The position numbers and the translations under genes are program-made. From assembly GCA_036365455.1 (NCBI GenBank), contig JAWQUS010000003.1:3492001-3556000 (forward strand): a stretch of DNA of 64,000 nucleotides. Reading direction: 5' to 3'. The stretch comes from Macrosoma leucophasiata (taxonomy: Eukaryota > Arthropoda > Insecta > Lepidoptera > Hedylidae). Of the stretch, positions 11,061-22,582 are shown piece after piece. Every line of letters begins with the position of its first letter. The stretch's first letter is position 1. The notes under the pieces were generated by a model, which was not told where the DNA came from, made no database searches, and saw nothing but the letters and a program-made list of their open reading frames with translations.

Positions 11061-11206
11061 CCCCTTTATTCATAAACGTACTTTAGATACGTTTTAGCTA
11101 TAGAATGCTTTGTCTCTGTCAGTTGCATTGTCAAATGTGCAGGATAGAAAAAGACAAAGGAGAGATTAGCAACACTTTAGCTAAAATACGTTTATGAATA
11201 AGGGGG
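11061..11206. mobile_element. 146-bp MITE, copy 1, Harbinger-like ends
   Basis: The terminal inverted repeats read 'cccctttattcataaacgta' and 'tacgtttatgaataaggggg'. The left flank is TAA (11058-11060); the right flank reads CTA, one change from a clean duplication. A second copy at 34919-35064 has exactly the same length and perfect TAA flanks. A 3-bp TAA duplication is typical of the PIF/Harbinger superfamily. The interior is non-coding. Confidence 0.85.
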
Positions 11207-11414
11207 CTAGTTTGCATTAAAAACATTAAACATGATGATGTTTCGCAACTCGACGCATAAAGTATGTATTGCGATAAATGTCTTGTTGGTGCTGGCGTTC
11301 GCACTGCTGTCAAACCTATCATTTTAACATGTTTTATGTGAATGTTTCATCAATGCAAACTCACGGTAAGGTGAATAACAACAATACATACACATGTTAC
11401 GAGTATGTCTGTTT

Positions 11415-11560
11415 ACACTTACCTACTACCGCCCGATTGGAATGGTTTGACTGCCATTGTTCGGTTGAGTGACTCTGACTGCACTAGTGGACGGTAACTA
11501 CACTACTGACTGACTACGCTAGTGGGTGGTGGGTCGTCACGTCCCGACGCCAAGGACATA
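11415..11560 (-). repeat. Dispersed repeat family C, partial copy
   Basis: In reverse complement it shares 'gcgtcgggacgtgacgaccc', 'aatggcagtcaaaccattcc' and 'gggcggtagta' with the 243-bp insertion at 25851-26093. The interval between these words is longer here. It lies 200 bp from the 146-bp MITE. Confidence 0.65.
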
Positions 11561-11748
11561 AATAGGCACATACAGGGTTAATTTAAATTAGCGCATCACC
11601 TCTTGAAGACAGCCTCTCTAGCTACATCAATCCCAACAACATTAAAATTTGGTCTACGACTTTTTACAAATCTTGATAAATAATAAAAAAAAAAACAAAA
11701 GATGTTTTCAAAAGTTCAAAAGAGCATTGCCTCCGCTGCGTAATGGAC

Positions 11749-11968
11749 TTATTACACGGCACGGTATTCAGGCTACGATAGCAAGGTTCAGGGTAGTGTA
11801 ATAACATTTAGGTAGTTAGGGCCCTAATAAGGGCGACCGGAGCGACCCGTGTATTTGTACTGTGATTGAGTTAGGGCGCTATCGACCGGATAGTGTAATA
11901 AGTGTCAACCCGGCGCGAGGCCACGCCCACCTTTTCTGCCGGACCCTGAATACCGTATCGTGTAATAA
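11749..11968. mobile_element. GC-rich TIR element (~220 bp)
   Basis: The ends are 'ttattacacggcacggtatt' and 'aataccgtatcgtgtaataa', an almost perfect terminal inverted repeat of about 24 bp that includes 'cagg/cctg'. The word 'gtgtaataa' recurs twice inside (about 11795 and 11893). The core is much richer in G+C than the flanks. No open frame spans it. It looks like a MITE; no duplication could be defined. Confidence 0.7.
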
Positions 11969-12559
11969 CCTTTTAATCCCTAATCCCGCGCCCCGCTGCT
12001 TGTGGCGATAATTTGCCTCGGCAAGGTGCGTGGCATACCTACGCTTGAGCGCTCCGAGTAAATGCTATTTCAGAGCCTAAAAATTAATTATGCTTGGGAA
12101 AACTTAAATTTCAAAAACTATTACGTAATTTTAAATAGTCGTAGAACAAATGTTGTTGGTGATGTAAAGAAGCTGCCTGCAAAAGGTGATGCGCTAATTT
12201 CAATTAACCCTGTACATATGTTTATCAGTAGAATGTTTCATTTCCTGTTTTAAACAAACAAACACAACACTCCTTTAGATTCATATCACAGTGTAAGCAG
12301 GAGTCGTGACCTATCATTTAACTTCATTGTACGGGAAATATTCGAGATAACGTTCAGTTACAAAACTCTAGTGATCTGTTGGTACCACAGATAACAGAAC
12401 ATTCGTGAAGTGTTAATGTTTTGCATTTTGCGTGAAATCCCAATGAAGGTTTGTTGGGTAATCATGAAACGTGTTTAAATGTCATTTGTAACAAGTTGTG
12501 ATACCTATTAGTTTAATTTTGTTTTCGTAACATTATGCTTTTAATTCTAATTTTAAGTA
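11969..12559. other. Short GC-rich shoulder then AT-rich DNA
   Basis: About 11969-12060 is still GC-rich ('cgcgccccgctgcttgtggc') and may be part of a larger element containing the TIR core. The rest is AT-rich with no recognisable coding. Confidence 0.4.
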
Positions 12560-12813
12560 ACAAAGATGTCTAACAAAGCTTGCAGCTGACGTGGATGTTA
12601 AGTGATGACTGCAGGCATCAACACAAAAACTAGAGGTCAAAATGGAAAAGCGTTGCCACTAAGATCTTAATTGTTATGTCTCTGGTGATATTTATTACTT
12701 TACCCTCAAGAGGAACCCGATAGTGCTGAATACTACAATTTGGCGGCAGATAGATTAGGTAATGAGGTGGTGCCTACGCCCTCGAGGTCCTACACTAGAA
12801 CTCTGTCACCAGT
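12560..12813 (-). repeat. Metulj-like SINE, old full-length copy
   Basis: The landmarks occur in order but mutated: 'gttaagtgatgactgcag', 'ctagaggtcaaaatgg', 'gatagtgctgaatactac', 'ttggcggcagatagattagg' and the end 'ctctgtcaccagt'. Both termini are recognisable, so it was a complete insertion. Confidence 0.8.
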
Positions 12814-13102
12814 AAATTATAATAATAGCTGAATGTAACAAACAATTATATCATAACATTCCATAAAATCATTGTTTCCCACAACCATGTGTAAAAGTTC
12901 AATGGCCTCCAAAATCATACATGTCGTGTCATGTTAAGTATTTGCACAGATGTCTATAGTTTTTATGACACGTAATTTAGTTATACGTTTATACATACAT
13001 CAATTACTGCTTTTATGTTCTACACAAGTAGAACATGAGTGCTAAATTAAAATGTTCATGAATTTTATGGTTTCTGCAGTAATTGGTGAAGATTTATGGC
13101 CA

Positions 13103-13232
13103 TTTTTTTATGACATGAAGTGGCAAACAAGTATATACTTCGCAGTGATGGTAAATAATGCTGTGGTCTATAAACATCTACATAGAACTAAAGATAAGGT
13201 AAAGATGCGTTGTCACCGGTAGATTAGGCAAT
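13103..13232 (-). repeat. Metulj-like SINE 3' fragment, decayed
   Basis: A T-run, 'gaagtggcaaacaagtat' and 'gatgcgttgtcacc' identify the element. It ends near 'agattaggcaat' with an internal deletion. Confidence 0.65.
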
Positions 13233-13470
13233 AAACATATTTAATACTATATTAACATTTAATACCTACTATATTATTGTTTTTATATGTTTCTCTCAAA
13301 CAAAACTCCTGACAATATGATTTATCCAATTTGGTGCAGTCGTTTAGAAGTTATGCACGTACAAAAATTTCCGTGATTAATTATCATTTGTATAGATTTT
13401 CAGAAAAAAACAATTAAGATACCTATTATATTTTTTTATGCGAATGTAACCCTGGATGGAAGGAAACATG

Positions 13471-13750
13471 AGAGAATTAACCATAGAGCAACACCGGAAG
13501 GGAGTAGCCATATGCAGGCTTTCCCCTGTGTCAAAGTACAAGCCCAAATGGGCCTATACCTGTCGCCTAGATGTTTAAATGTGTGCGTGAAATAGTTTCT
13601 GTATTTTGTTAAAGTCAAGGTGTGAGTTTCGTAGTAATAGACGATTTTTGTAGTGTGCGTGTGTCGCACGCATTGCCCCCTCCAAAAAATGACAGACTGT
13701 TTTGCATCGGTAATACACGCTATGGCTACTCCCCTCTATGGAATTAACAC
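13471..13750. repeat. Imperfect inverted repeat, possible foldback element
   Basis: 'gaattaaccatagag' plus 'gggagtagccata' (13474-13512) match, in reverse complement, 'tatggctactcccctctatg' plus 'gaattaac' (13721-13748). The left arm has an 11-base insertion. The interval between holds no recognisable gene. Confidence 0.5.
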
Positions 13751-14331
13751 GAGGCATGAAACCGAATTGCAAAGCAAGCGTGCAACTGACCTATCATCAC
13801 GGAATTTTGTATATAGATACTCTAACAATATTTCAAATTTACTTATAACAAGGAAGTGGCTACAATTTGGAAGTAGCTGACCAAAATAAATTGGTAGTAA
13901 CCGTCATATTATTGGCAACTCACAGTTAGGGTTGTTAATTATATGCTTATCGATGTTTCTGAAAAATCGATATAATATACTATTCATACCAAAGTATTTA
14001 AGTATCGACCTAAGCCTAATCTACCTAATGTCGATGTATCGGAAAACTGAAAATGTTCTGTAATAAATATAGAACTTCCAAATTTATTACCGCTGCCTAT
14101 CTAACTGTGTCTGCATAATATGATGTAACAAAACAAACTGAAGGAAAATACCGTTTTATTTTTATTAATATTGCTTTTACAGACCTACCATAATGTAGGC
14201 ATACTCATATAATAATAATAAAATTATATTTTCATATTTCCTGATCTAAAAACTTCGTACATTTACGGTCCGTCGATGTGCTTCGCGTATTTAGATTACA
14301 CCCGTCTTATGTGATTTTTTATTTAGATACG
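13751..14331. other. AT-rich DNA, nothing recognised
   Basis: No feature beyond short hairpins such as 'cctaccataatgtagg' near 14184. Confidence 0.45.
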
Positions 14332-14612
14332 TTTTTACGTAACTCCATGCCCGTTATCCCCGAAGGGATATGCAGAGGTAAATGCATGCATTCAAACCTA
14401 CATGCAAATACTCACGATTCGCCTGTTGATATCTCTGGGCAAATAACGAAACTCCGACGTACTGGGGCACATTCAGACAATGGAAACATCCCAATAGAAC
14501 CAGAGATACAACGGATTTTACATCGTTATCTCTGACAGTCCCCGACCCGGTAATCAAACTCACGTCACCAGCGTAGTACAAGTGGCTTACTACCAATAGT
14601 CTAATGAAGTAG
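14332..14612 (-). repeat. tRNA-derived SINE (family B), older copy
   Basis: The plus strand carries the family B tail 'ttatccccgaagggatatgc', then 'tgcatgcattcaaacctaca', 'gattcgcctgttgatatctc', 'acgttatctctgac'-like sequence and the mutated tRNA-like head 'cccgacccggtaatcaaac'. Box B has lost its conserved centre, so it is probably transcriptionally dead. Confidence 0.8.
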
Positions 14613-15162
14613 TTTTTTTTATTACTGAAATAAATAAATATATCGAAATACGTCTTTATTCATTATGTCGTAATTGATATTTTGCACCCCTATCCGCAGC
14701 TTATACGTCGGCAGTTGTAATCAAATACCCACAAACCATAATTTATAATGTTCCTGCACTTCAGGTCTGTATTCTGTCTGAGGTTTATGAGCACAATGAC
14801 TCCAAGTTATCCGGCGGTGTATAATGGCGGATATGCCGACAAAATGAACATTTTAAAACAAAGTTAATAGCGGTAGTGAGTCGTGATTGTGAACATCAAA
14901 GTCAAATTGATTACAGTAAAAGAATATTATTATCACAGTTAAAAGATTATGATCCAGGATCCGATTGGGTTGGAGAAGACATAAATTAGTCTTTAGTGTT
15001 AAGAGATGTGTCCGATAAATGATGAAAAGAAATGACAATAAGTTTGATATGAAATTAATTACCTAATAGATATGTAGTATTCAATGCTTCCATATTTGTG
15101 AATTGTAATACTCGAAATAGTAACTTAAGCATGGCAACAGCATTAGTACAAGAATATAAGGC
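14613..15162. other. AT-rich DNA, nothing recognised
   Basis: No coding or repeat signal noticed. Confidence 0.45.
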
Positions 15163-15262
15163 CCTTCATCTGTAAATATATAAAAATCAATTGTTGTTCG
15201 TTAATCTCGCTAAAACTAGAGAACGACTGGACCGATTTGGCTAATTTTGGTTAAAGTCAGAT
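15163..15262 (+). repeat. Dispersed repeat fragment ('gagaacgactggaccgattt')
   Basis: 'aaaaatcaattgttgttcg', 'ttaatctcgctaaaac' and 'gactggaccgatttggct' form a signature very common in moth genomes, usually attributed to non-autonomous Helitron-like elements. Only a short left part is kept. Confidence 0.5.
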
Positions 15263-15313
15263 ATAGATTAAATTTGAATATAGGTTATAGGTATTTGATA
15301 TTTGACATTTTCG

Positions 15314-15490
15314 TTTTTTTTATTAAGAAGGTGGCAAAGTGGCATCATATACCTACTTATTTCTTTCATATGCAAAGATATAGGTATCTACATCTACACA
15401 AAATCTTGAGGCCTATTAAGTTGTTTTGCCTCTGTGACAAATCACAGGGCCGTTACCATTTAATCAACACTACCATTCGGCGGCAGATGG
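15314..15490 (-). repeat. Metulj-like SINE, decayed
   Basis: A T-run, 'aaggtggcaaagtggcat', 'cttgaggcctattaagttg', 'tttgcctctgtgacaa', 'tcacagggccgt' and 'actaccattcggcggcagat' follow the element order with many changes and deletions. Confidence 0.65.
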
Positions 15491-17964
15491 TAGCACGAAA
15501 CATTGGAAACTATCATAAGTAAGTTTTTCAAACTCAAACTCGAAAATTTATTTAATCACTTGGAAATAATAGAATTTGCTTGTGATAGTGACCTATAATT
15601 TATCAATTACAAAATTAAAGCTAATAACAACTGATACGTTGATTAATATGTCAAAGTAAACAAAATAAAATAAATAATGGTCCAAAAATACTTAATAATA
15701 AAAATAGGTATCAACAGAATGTTCCATACTCTCTTTTACAAACGGCAAGATTTCGATATTCAAAAGTTTTCGATAACAATGCATATCAACTACACTGACA
15801 AATGCATGATGATATAATATATACAAGTAGGTATATCAAGTTGAATTTTACTACTAAGGTAAAATACCTCCATAAAAAAACATCATTTCTGAAATTTAGA
15901 ATTGCAGTTTTCAACTGTGAACGAAGTTATCGCAAGTACAATCCAAACTCAAAATTCATGCTAATCATTCAAATTGAACTACGGATCCCTAAAAAATACA
16001 AAGACTAGTAAACAAAACTCGTTTCCCGTTGAACCACTTTTTTAACCATTACAGTTAAAGTCGTTTGACATTTAAATGGTGTCGTAACAGCTTTCCTCGT
16101 AACGTTTAATTGCATAACTGTATAATATAGAGCAGTGCTGAGCAAATCTTGAGTTTTAGTGCTCAAATGGACAGTTTATGCCACGTCACTGATTGTGGCT
16201 TAGGAGACAGGGTCCCGAGAAAGGCCCGGTGGCTGCTCCCCTCATACGTCCGAGGCCAAATACTAAGAAGTGGGTCCGTGACTTAAGTACAGCACTTAGG
16301 TCACGGGCCCACTTTCTAGTGCTTGTCGAGATTTTCTCACTAACCGACGGCAAGAGTGACAGATATAAACCCCTAATTGTAAATGTCTTACCCTCTCCAG
16401 CAATGCCTTTAGTAAAGGTTCAACACCCAAACGAAGTCTTTGAGGCAGTTTCTTAAATATTTGGTTTCTTAAACATTCTACTGATGTACTTACTCACAAT
16501 AGTATATTATATTTAGTTTTATCTTAGTGATATTCTTGACTACATATATATTTTTTAGCTTGTAAATTGACATGTATATCAATTGTTGTTCACTTTAATT
16601 TATTTTGTTTGTTTTTGACGTGTAAGAGGTGCCTGGCTCCCTAAATTAATAAATGATTTAAGCTTATAGCCCTTTTCCCTCGCCGACTGCCTGGTGAAGT
16701 AAACTGCAACCGTCTTGAGACCATTCTTCTACATACATTCAATTTCAAAAAGAGACATTTTCTTATTTTATGTGCCAAAAGTATCTATATAAAAATTGAC
16801 ACGCTATAATAATTGTAACCTCTCGAGTCCATCACATTTATCTAACCCGGTTATCAATGGAAATAATTCCAAAACCGCAGGCAAATGTAGAGGGCAATAA
16901 ATCTTATAATTTCGCTACTTATCGATCGTTTAACATTTAAGGCGATAATTGGTGCAATACGGTTAAGCTGAGTTCACACTGATGTATGTTGTAAAATTAT
17001 GCAAGTATTATACCATGTTGCTTTTACGTTTTACGATGTTACGTTAACTGTTATAACGGTATGTATTTCAAGTTTCGTGTGGTTTATCTGGATATCTTAT
17101 TTAAAACTTGATGTGTTAACTTCTTAGAGTTTGTCTCAATTTTATAGAAAGAGGTGTTCGGATTTAAAAAAAATGTTTTTTCATATCTTAAGAATCATCA
17201 TTCAAATACCCGTATTTGTTACTAATGACTTAATGCAATCATATTTTAAAGAAATCACTTCTAGCACGTTAATAAAAAAAACAAGAATAATCAAGAGTTA
17301 TAAATCTTATAGACATATATCATATAATATGCTTCCCGTGTTAAATGATTTATACTCCAGTTTTGATTCTCGTATTGTAGAAGTATTGGGTCACCACCAA
17401 AAGTCAATATTACAAGGGAATTCAATGGAAAAATGCAAAAAATAACTTACTAAAAACCGTCACGCCTAAAGGATAGGCTGTATCAGATATGTCGTACCGG
17501 TTAAGTTCTTTGTGTTTCACGAAATGGGAAGGTTCAACTATCTTCCCCACAAAGAAGGAAAACATGACTAACTACCCAAACAGTGAATCGAAACTAAAAC
17601 TTCAAGCCTAACTATACCTACTACCACTAAGTCACCGAGAAAAAAAGTGAAAAGATCTAGAAAAAAATATTTCATCTGACCGACTTGTGTGATCCGTGCA
17701 AAAAATTGATTATACCTAAAGTATGTTATTCAACAGCGAAAATAAGAACGGATTATTAACACGACAGTGAGACATCGGCCTAAGTAACCGTAACTGATAT
17801 TTGGTTCAATCGGATAATATTGCATTGAGTTGCGAGATGGCCGCAAATAAAATTGTTCTTTACTTTTAAAAACAATTTTACTTTTAATTCGAACGTTAAA
17901 ATGAAACTTAATTCGACGCGTTAACATTTACTCGAGCATTTCTCAGACTTGAATAATTAGATTG
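15491..17964. other. AT-rich DNA with one strong hairpin
   Basis: At 16190-16460 there is a less AT-rich block holding a near-perfect hairpin: arms 16268-16286 and 16296-16314, loop of nine bases. The 87-codon frame over it (to a TAA at 16456) is not recognised. A 104-codon frame at 17131-17445 has strongly AT-driven composition and no known motif. I do not call either as a gene. Confidence 0.45.
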
Positions 17965-18020
17965 TGCAATAAAGGAGACGTTCCAAAATGTATGGATCTT
18001 GGGCCCGCATCTTGTACACT
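17965..18020 (-). repeat. Dispersed repeat family E fragment
   Basis: 'ccaaaatgtatggatcttgg' and 'gcatcttgtacactg' match, in reverse complement, the sequence at 35381-35434. It is a short shared module of unknown class. Confidence 0.5.
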
Positions 18021-18049
18021 GTATTAAGAGAAAAAGCATACAATATTTA

Positions 18050-18155
18050 ACTCATGGGAACACGATAGCGCTGAATTCCACCATTAAGCGGCAAGCAGCT
18101 TAAGTGATGCAGTCCTATGCTTTTGATGTTCATCACTGGAGTTCTACTAACAGTA
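18050..18155 (-). repeat. Metulj-like SINE 5' fragment
   Basis: 'gggaacacgatagcgctgaa', 'ccaccattaagcggcaag' and 'tcactggagttctac' are the 5' third of a minus-strand copy. No tail part is present on the left. Confidence 0.65.
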
Positions 18156-19689
18156 ATATTTTAAAAATAAATGCTTCAAATATGAGATGACTGTAGCTGC
18201 TTTCATTAGTATCTTTTTTATATTTTATAGCAAGCGACTTCCTGTTATATTTCTGATTCTGATTCTTTCTGTCACTGCTACAGCTTTTAGGACCATACAT
18301 GACCATACATGTTGTCGAAATACATCATTCTAATTGGAAGACAGTGCCGCTTAACACCATCACAGTCTAATGAACGTATAAAGTGACACTATAATATATG
18401 TCGGCAGATAGATTAAACAATACTGTGCTTACAATCACCAGCTTCACCCCTGGAGTATCACACGCAGCGGTTAGTGGCAAATGGCAGTTATCTCTAAAAG
18501 CAGCATTATTTTTAAAGCTAATATTCTTAATATGGAAAATTGCATGAGATACATCGATGACAATAAACGTTTGCATGGTATTAACTGAAGTAATGAGGAT
18601 TTCCAAAATGGAAGTTTTGTAATCAGGGCAAACCAACTTATTAGCCAATCAGCTGCAACCAGGACGAACGAAGTTTGTTAATTTGATGGTAATTAACACC
18701 AGATGAAGGCCGCGGATTAATGCTGTCGCTTAATGCTAATTAAAAAACGCATCAAGCTCATTGCAACTCTCACTAAGAAGAATTTTGTTCACAAAGCGAC
18801 AGAGTGGAATATAAATAGTGTAGTTTATTCCTGAATAATAAAAAGTTACTTGGATTTTTTTCAAAGATCATGGAAGTCTTCTTCTCCATGCCTGAGATGA
18901 GATCGATCGAGATTATGTCGAGGTGAGATTATTTTAATTGCAACTTTTACGACTTTAGAAATATGTATATGACATTGAAACGAAATACAAAGTCTGCCTG
19001 GACCCATGACAATTTTAAAAACTTTCTAAGTTACTGAAGAAACTATGCATTTATATTTTTACTTCTTCACACGTCATGGTCATAACCTATTAGGAATATA
19101 TTACAAAATAAATTATTTATGTTGAAAATATCTATTTTTTTCATTGATAAAGAAACAAGAACATTCCGATCGGCTCTTACATACTAACGTGAAATACAGA
19201 CTAGAACGATAAAAGCTCTTACTAGCAATCCTAGAAAAAGACACCATTTTGAACGCAAAGCGACCGATAATACATTTCAATAACAAGCCGGTGCCACATT
19301 GTCTGAGTCTGGCAAATGGCTTTGTCTCGGTAATTGAACCGATACCTACCACAGCATGCGCAGGCGCATGATCATACAACTTGTTTGTAGGCGATTGGAC
19401 GAGCTTTATCTAATTCTATAGATATTGGAATGACGTTGATACATGTGCATCTTACTTATACTGCTTACTATAAATATAATTATTGTATTTTATGGCATCG
19501 AGTCGTGACGACTCCACTACGGAAGAATTTTGTTCTACTGCAAACTTCTAGAACAACTAGACTTAACTTGCTTTCTATCCAGCATCCTTTCAAATTTCCA
19601 GTACTGGTATTGATCCTTATAAATCCAAAGACAGCTCCGCAATTTCTTAAGCAGTGTCACTAGAATTGTCTAAATACATCGTACCAATT
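18156..19689. other. AT-rich DNA, weak repeat relics only
   Basis: About 18340-18470 has faint SINE-like words ('gtcggcagatagattaaac'). 19492-19535 carries 'catcgagtcgtgacgactcc', a likely relic of family C. A minus-strand frame at 19113-19379 is open but unrecognised. Confidence 0.4.
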
Positions 19690-19980
19690 TTTTAATTTTT
19701 TTTTTTTGTTATGTAATTGGCAAATAAGCTTGCAGTTAACATTGATGTTAAGTGATGACTGCAGCCTAAAGACACCCACACAAAGACCAAGGTCAAAATG
19801 CAGATGCGTTACCACTCCTGAGGCCTAAGGTGTTGAGCCTCTGTGCCGGAAATTACAGGGCCGTACATTGCCACCTGACCGGAACACGATAGTGCTGAAC
19901 ACTACCATTTAGCGGCAGGTTTATAGGTAATGCGGTGGCGCCTACGCTCGCGAGCTCCGTCACTGGAGCTTTACCACCAG
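19690..19980 (-). repeat. Metulj-like SINE, near full length with probable duplication
   Basis: It runs from a long T-run through all landmarks to 'ggagctttaccaccag'. The words 'taccaatt' at 19682-19689 and 19981-19988 flank it and are a plausible 8-bp target-site duplication. The body is close to the window consensus. Confidence 0.88.
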
Positions 19981-19989
19981 TACCAATTG

Positions 19990-21453
19990 CTAACAGTGAA
20001 TTATATTTCCTTATAGAGCACTACAACTGTCTGGATTAATAGTAGGTAAAGAGTAAATCCAGTCTTGTGACAATCACCATCTTGTGTGCCTAAAACGTGA
20101 ATTAAATTTGCCATAATGTCCTCAGAAACTCGTAATTTTCGTTGCATTACTTATTTACTACATGAAGTACATGTAGACGTTTTTTTGTATATGCACCATC
20201 AAAGTGTGAAGAATCACATTATGAAATTATGCTATTAAATAGGACGGAAAGGCCATAACGATTACAATATTATTTGAGGATGTACCGCCTCGCAGTTAAA
20301 ATTACATAGTACAATAAGTTATTACGTATAATTTACTTTGGTAGACGTATCCCATTGGTTTCAAGTACTCACTGTTGGGACCAAAACTCGATTCAGAAAA
20401 CTAGTTTTACATATCGAGTGCGATCCCAATTACGAATCTTGTAATACCATCAACTGTCGATTTATTTTTACCGCGTGGGCGAACGTCATGGTACCTTCTG
20501 ATTATGGAAGAATGTACCGAATTTTGAAGATAAATAAAGAATCATACGACACCCACTTATCGGGGACTAATATTAAAGATAGTGTTAAAGAAATTATCGC
20601 TTTTATTGCGTCTATAATCAGTGAAATGTTAATGTTATGACCGGCGGGTGTTATTATAATTTGAATGTTGTCAACATTGTGTAAATTATTCAAGTTAAAC
20701 GAATAGAATGTTTTCTGTTGATGTCTGGGATTGGTCTTTAGATCATTATATTTAATATTATATTAAACTAATGTTTGAAATCACGATTAGCATTAACAAT
20801 AATTTAATATATCCATAGAAACGCATCCAATTTATTAAAATATCAAGTTTAAAAAGTATCCGATCTCCATATTTCTATGTTTAGAAGATACCACCGATGA
20901 CATTTCAACACTATCACTAACACACAGTTAACATGAAACCAAACCTAAAATAAATTCAACACAACGAAACACAATACACACGATATGACAAACGTTAAAA
21001 ATTGATTAACCGCTTCCGTGCTCTGTAAAATTTACGGCAATACACAAATTTGTATTAATTAACGTGTGTAATTTACTACAGCATAATCCGTTAGCTGCGT
21101 AGGCCCGATTGCCCAACGCATGAATGGAGTTGGTCGCTCACCTACGCCTACAATATCAATGAAAACTTGTAGAAACACGCCGGTCTGTCTGCAAATATGG
21201 TTACGAAACTGTGCCATTGAAACTGTCTGTGTCGAGACATGATTTATCTGTAGCTAATTTTCGGTTGTGAACGCCTTTTTTGAACACTGTGCGGTTGATA
21301 ATTAGGTGTTGGTGTATTTTATTTTTCGTTGTATCGTAGTTTTGTAAGGTAAATAAAATATGCTTGATACTTGAAAGTGGGTAAATTGAGTTTTCAATGA
21401 CGATCTACGTTGATGTACTTTTACGACTTTCACTGTAGCTACTTTATGTTTTC
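19990..21453. other. AT-rich DNA with one unrecognised open frame
   Basis: A frame is open from the stop at 20329 to a TGA at 20638-20640 (about 100 codons, no internal ATG near the start). 'tttactttggtag' just inside could be a splice acceptor. I recognise no domain and cannot call it an exon. Confidence 0.4.
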
Positions 21454-21704
21454 TACTGTTGGTAGAGATTCAGTGTAGCGACTGGAGGGCATAGGCACTG
21501 CCACAATACCTAACTTGTTAATTAGATTTTGATATTTTGATAATATATCTGCCGCCAAATGGTAGAATTCAGCACTATTGCGTGCCGATTAGGTCTCACC
21601 GGAGAACTTAGCTGCTATGTCTCTGCTAGCTTCTATATTTGGAACTCTACCACCAGTAAAATGCAAAGCTTGTTTGCCACCTTCGTAAGATTACTTAAAA
21701 AAAA
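21454..21704 (+). repeat. Metulj-like SINE, mosaic copy
   Basis: It starts 'actgttggtagag', continues 'gcataggcactgcc' and 'ctgccgccaaatggtag', then 'gctatgtctctgc', all in plus orientation. 'ctctaccaccagt', the 5' end in the opposite orientation, then appears at about 21647-21659. The plus-orientation 3' end 'gcttgtttgccacctt' and an A-run follow. The middle has been rearranged. Confidence 0.65.
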
Positions 21705-22119
21705 TTTCAATATCGGTGTTTAGTTTGTAGGTTATGCTTCTGCATGACCTTGATCTTTATGTGATTCTACAAATTGTTCCCGATTTCTTTATTTACACGA
21801 CCAACATAGTCAATCAAAAGCTGCAGAGGAAATATCTAACAAAAGTTCAACAGACAACGGATGTATTCTGTATTTAATTTCACCTGCCGACATTCAGAAA
21901 CCCATTAAAACTTTAGTGAAAGTAAGATGTGAAGATCAAAGAAAACAAACATTAAAAATAAATATTCTATCGACTGCGCCCGTAATCGGTTAAACCATTA
22001 CAGTGGATGTAAAGACATACATTATGTTAGTGTAATGTGGAGACACGAGTGTTGGAATGGAATGTTTGGAAATACGGTGAGTTTAATCGATCAAAAAGAA
22101 AAAGATTATCTATTCGTTG
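21705..22119. other. AT-rich DNA, nothing recognised
   Basis: No feature noticed. Confidence 0.45.
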
Positions 22120-22490
22120 GATTCTTTTTTTTTTTTTTTGTAATATTATTTTTGTGTCCTGATTATCCTGATATGTTTTTTTTTGTATGTCGATGTGTTA
22201 AGTTGACTGATGAACAGACGGACCACCTGATGGAAAGTGGTCACCGTCGCCTATGAGCATTTGCAACACCAGGGGAGTTGCCAACGTGCTGCCAGACCTG
22301 AAGCAGCCTTTTGACGCAATTTTTGAAGAATATTGTAGCACCGAGGGAACACCTCAGGGGGAAGTTTATTCCACGATTTACACGTTCTGAACAGGAACGA
22401 AGGTGAAAACAGCACCGTTGAGGGCTGACTGCCAGGTTGGCCAGGTGTTCAGTCGGTGAGGGTGGAACTTTTCCATACAATTTACCAGAT
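22120..22490 (-). repeat. Dispersed lepidopteran repeat (family H), LINE-derived 3' region
   Basis: After a long T-run the plus strand shows 'gtggtcaccgtcgcctatg', 'ttgcaacaccaggggagttg' and further on 'ccacgatttacacg' and 'ccaggtgttcagtcggtgag'. I recognise the first two words as typical of an abundant moth retroelement tail. The T-run suggests minus-strand orientation. Open frames here are incidental. Confidence 0.6.
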
Positions 22491-22504
22491 AGGATAGCGT
22501 ACAT

Positions 22505-22582
22505 CTTATTTTATAGTTGCCATAATAATATGGCAAGTACATAAAATTGCACCCGTGCAAAGCCGGAGCGAGCTGCTAGTTT
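22505..22582 (+). repeat. Right end of a Helitron-like repeat
   Basis: 'cacccgtgcaaagccgga' and 'gagctgctagtttt' resemble the end 'gcgaagccggg...gctagt' of the element at 28550. Only this end is visible. Confidence 0.45.

Noticed and set aside
16193..16456. 87-codon frame over the hairpin
   Set aside because: It starts inside an element-like block with a strong palindrome, has no ATG at the start and no recognised domain.
17131..17445. 104-codon frame
   Set aside because: Residues are dominated by those encoded by A/T-rich codons (I, K, S, F, Y, N), with no domain and no balanced composition.
20338..20640. 100-codon frame with cysteine-containing segment 'HIECDPNYESCNTINC'
   Set aside because: It has no ATG at its start and no known family. 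An acceptor-like sequence precedes it, but that is too little for a call.
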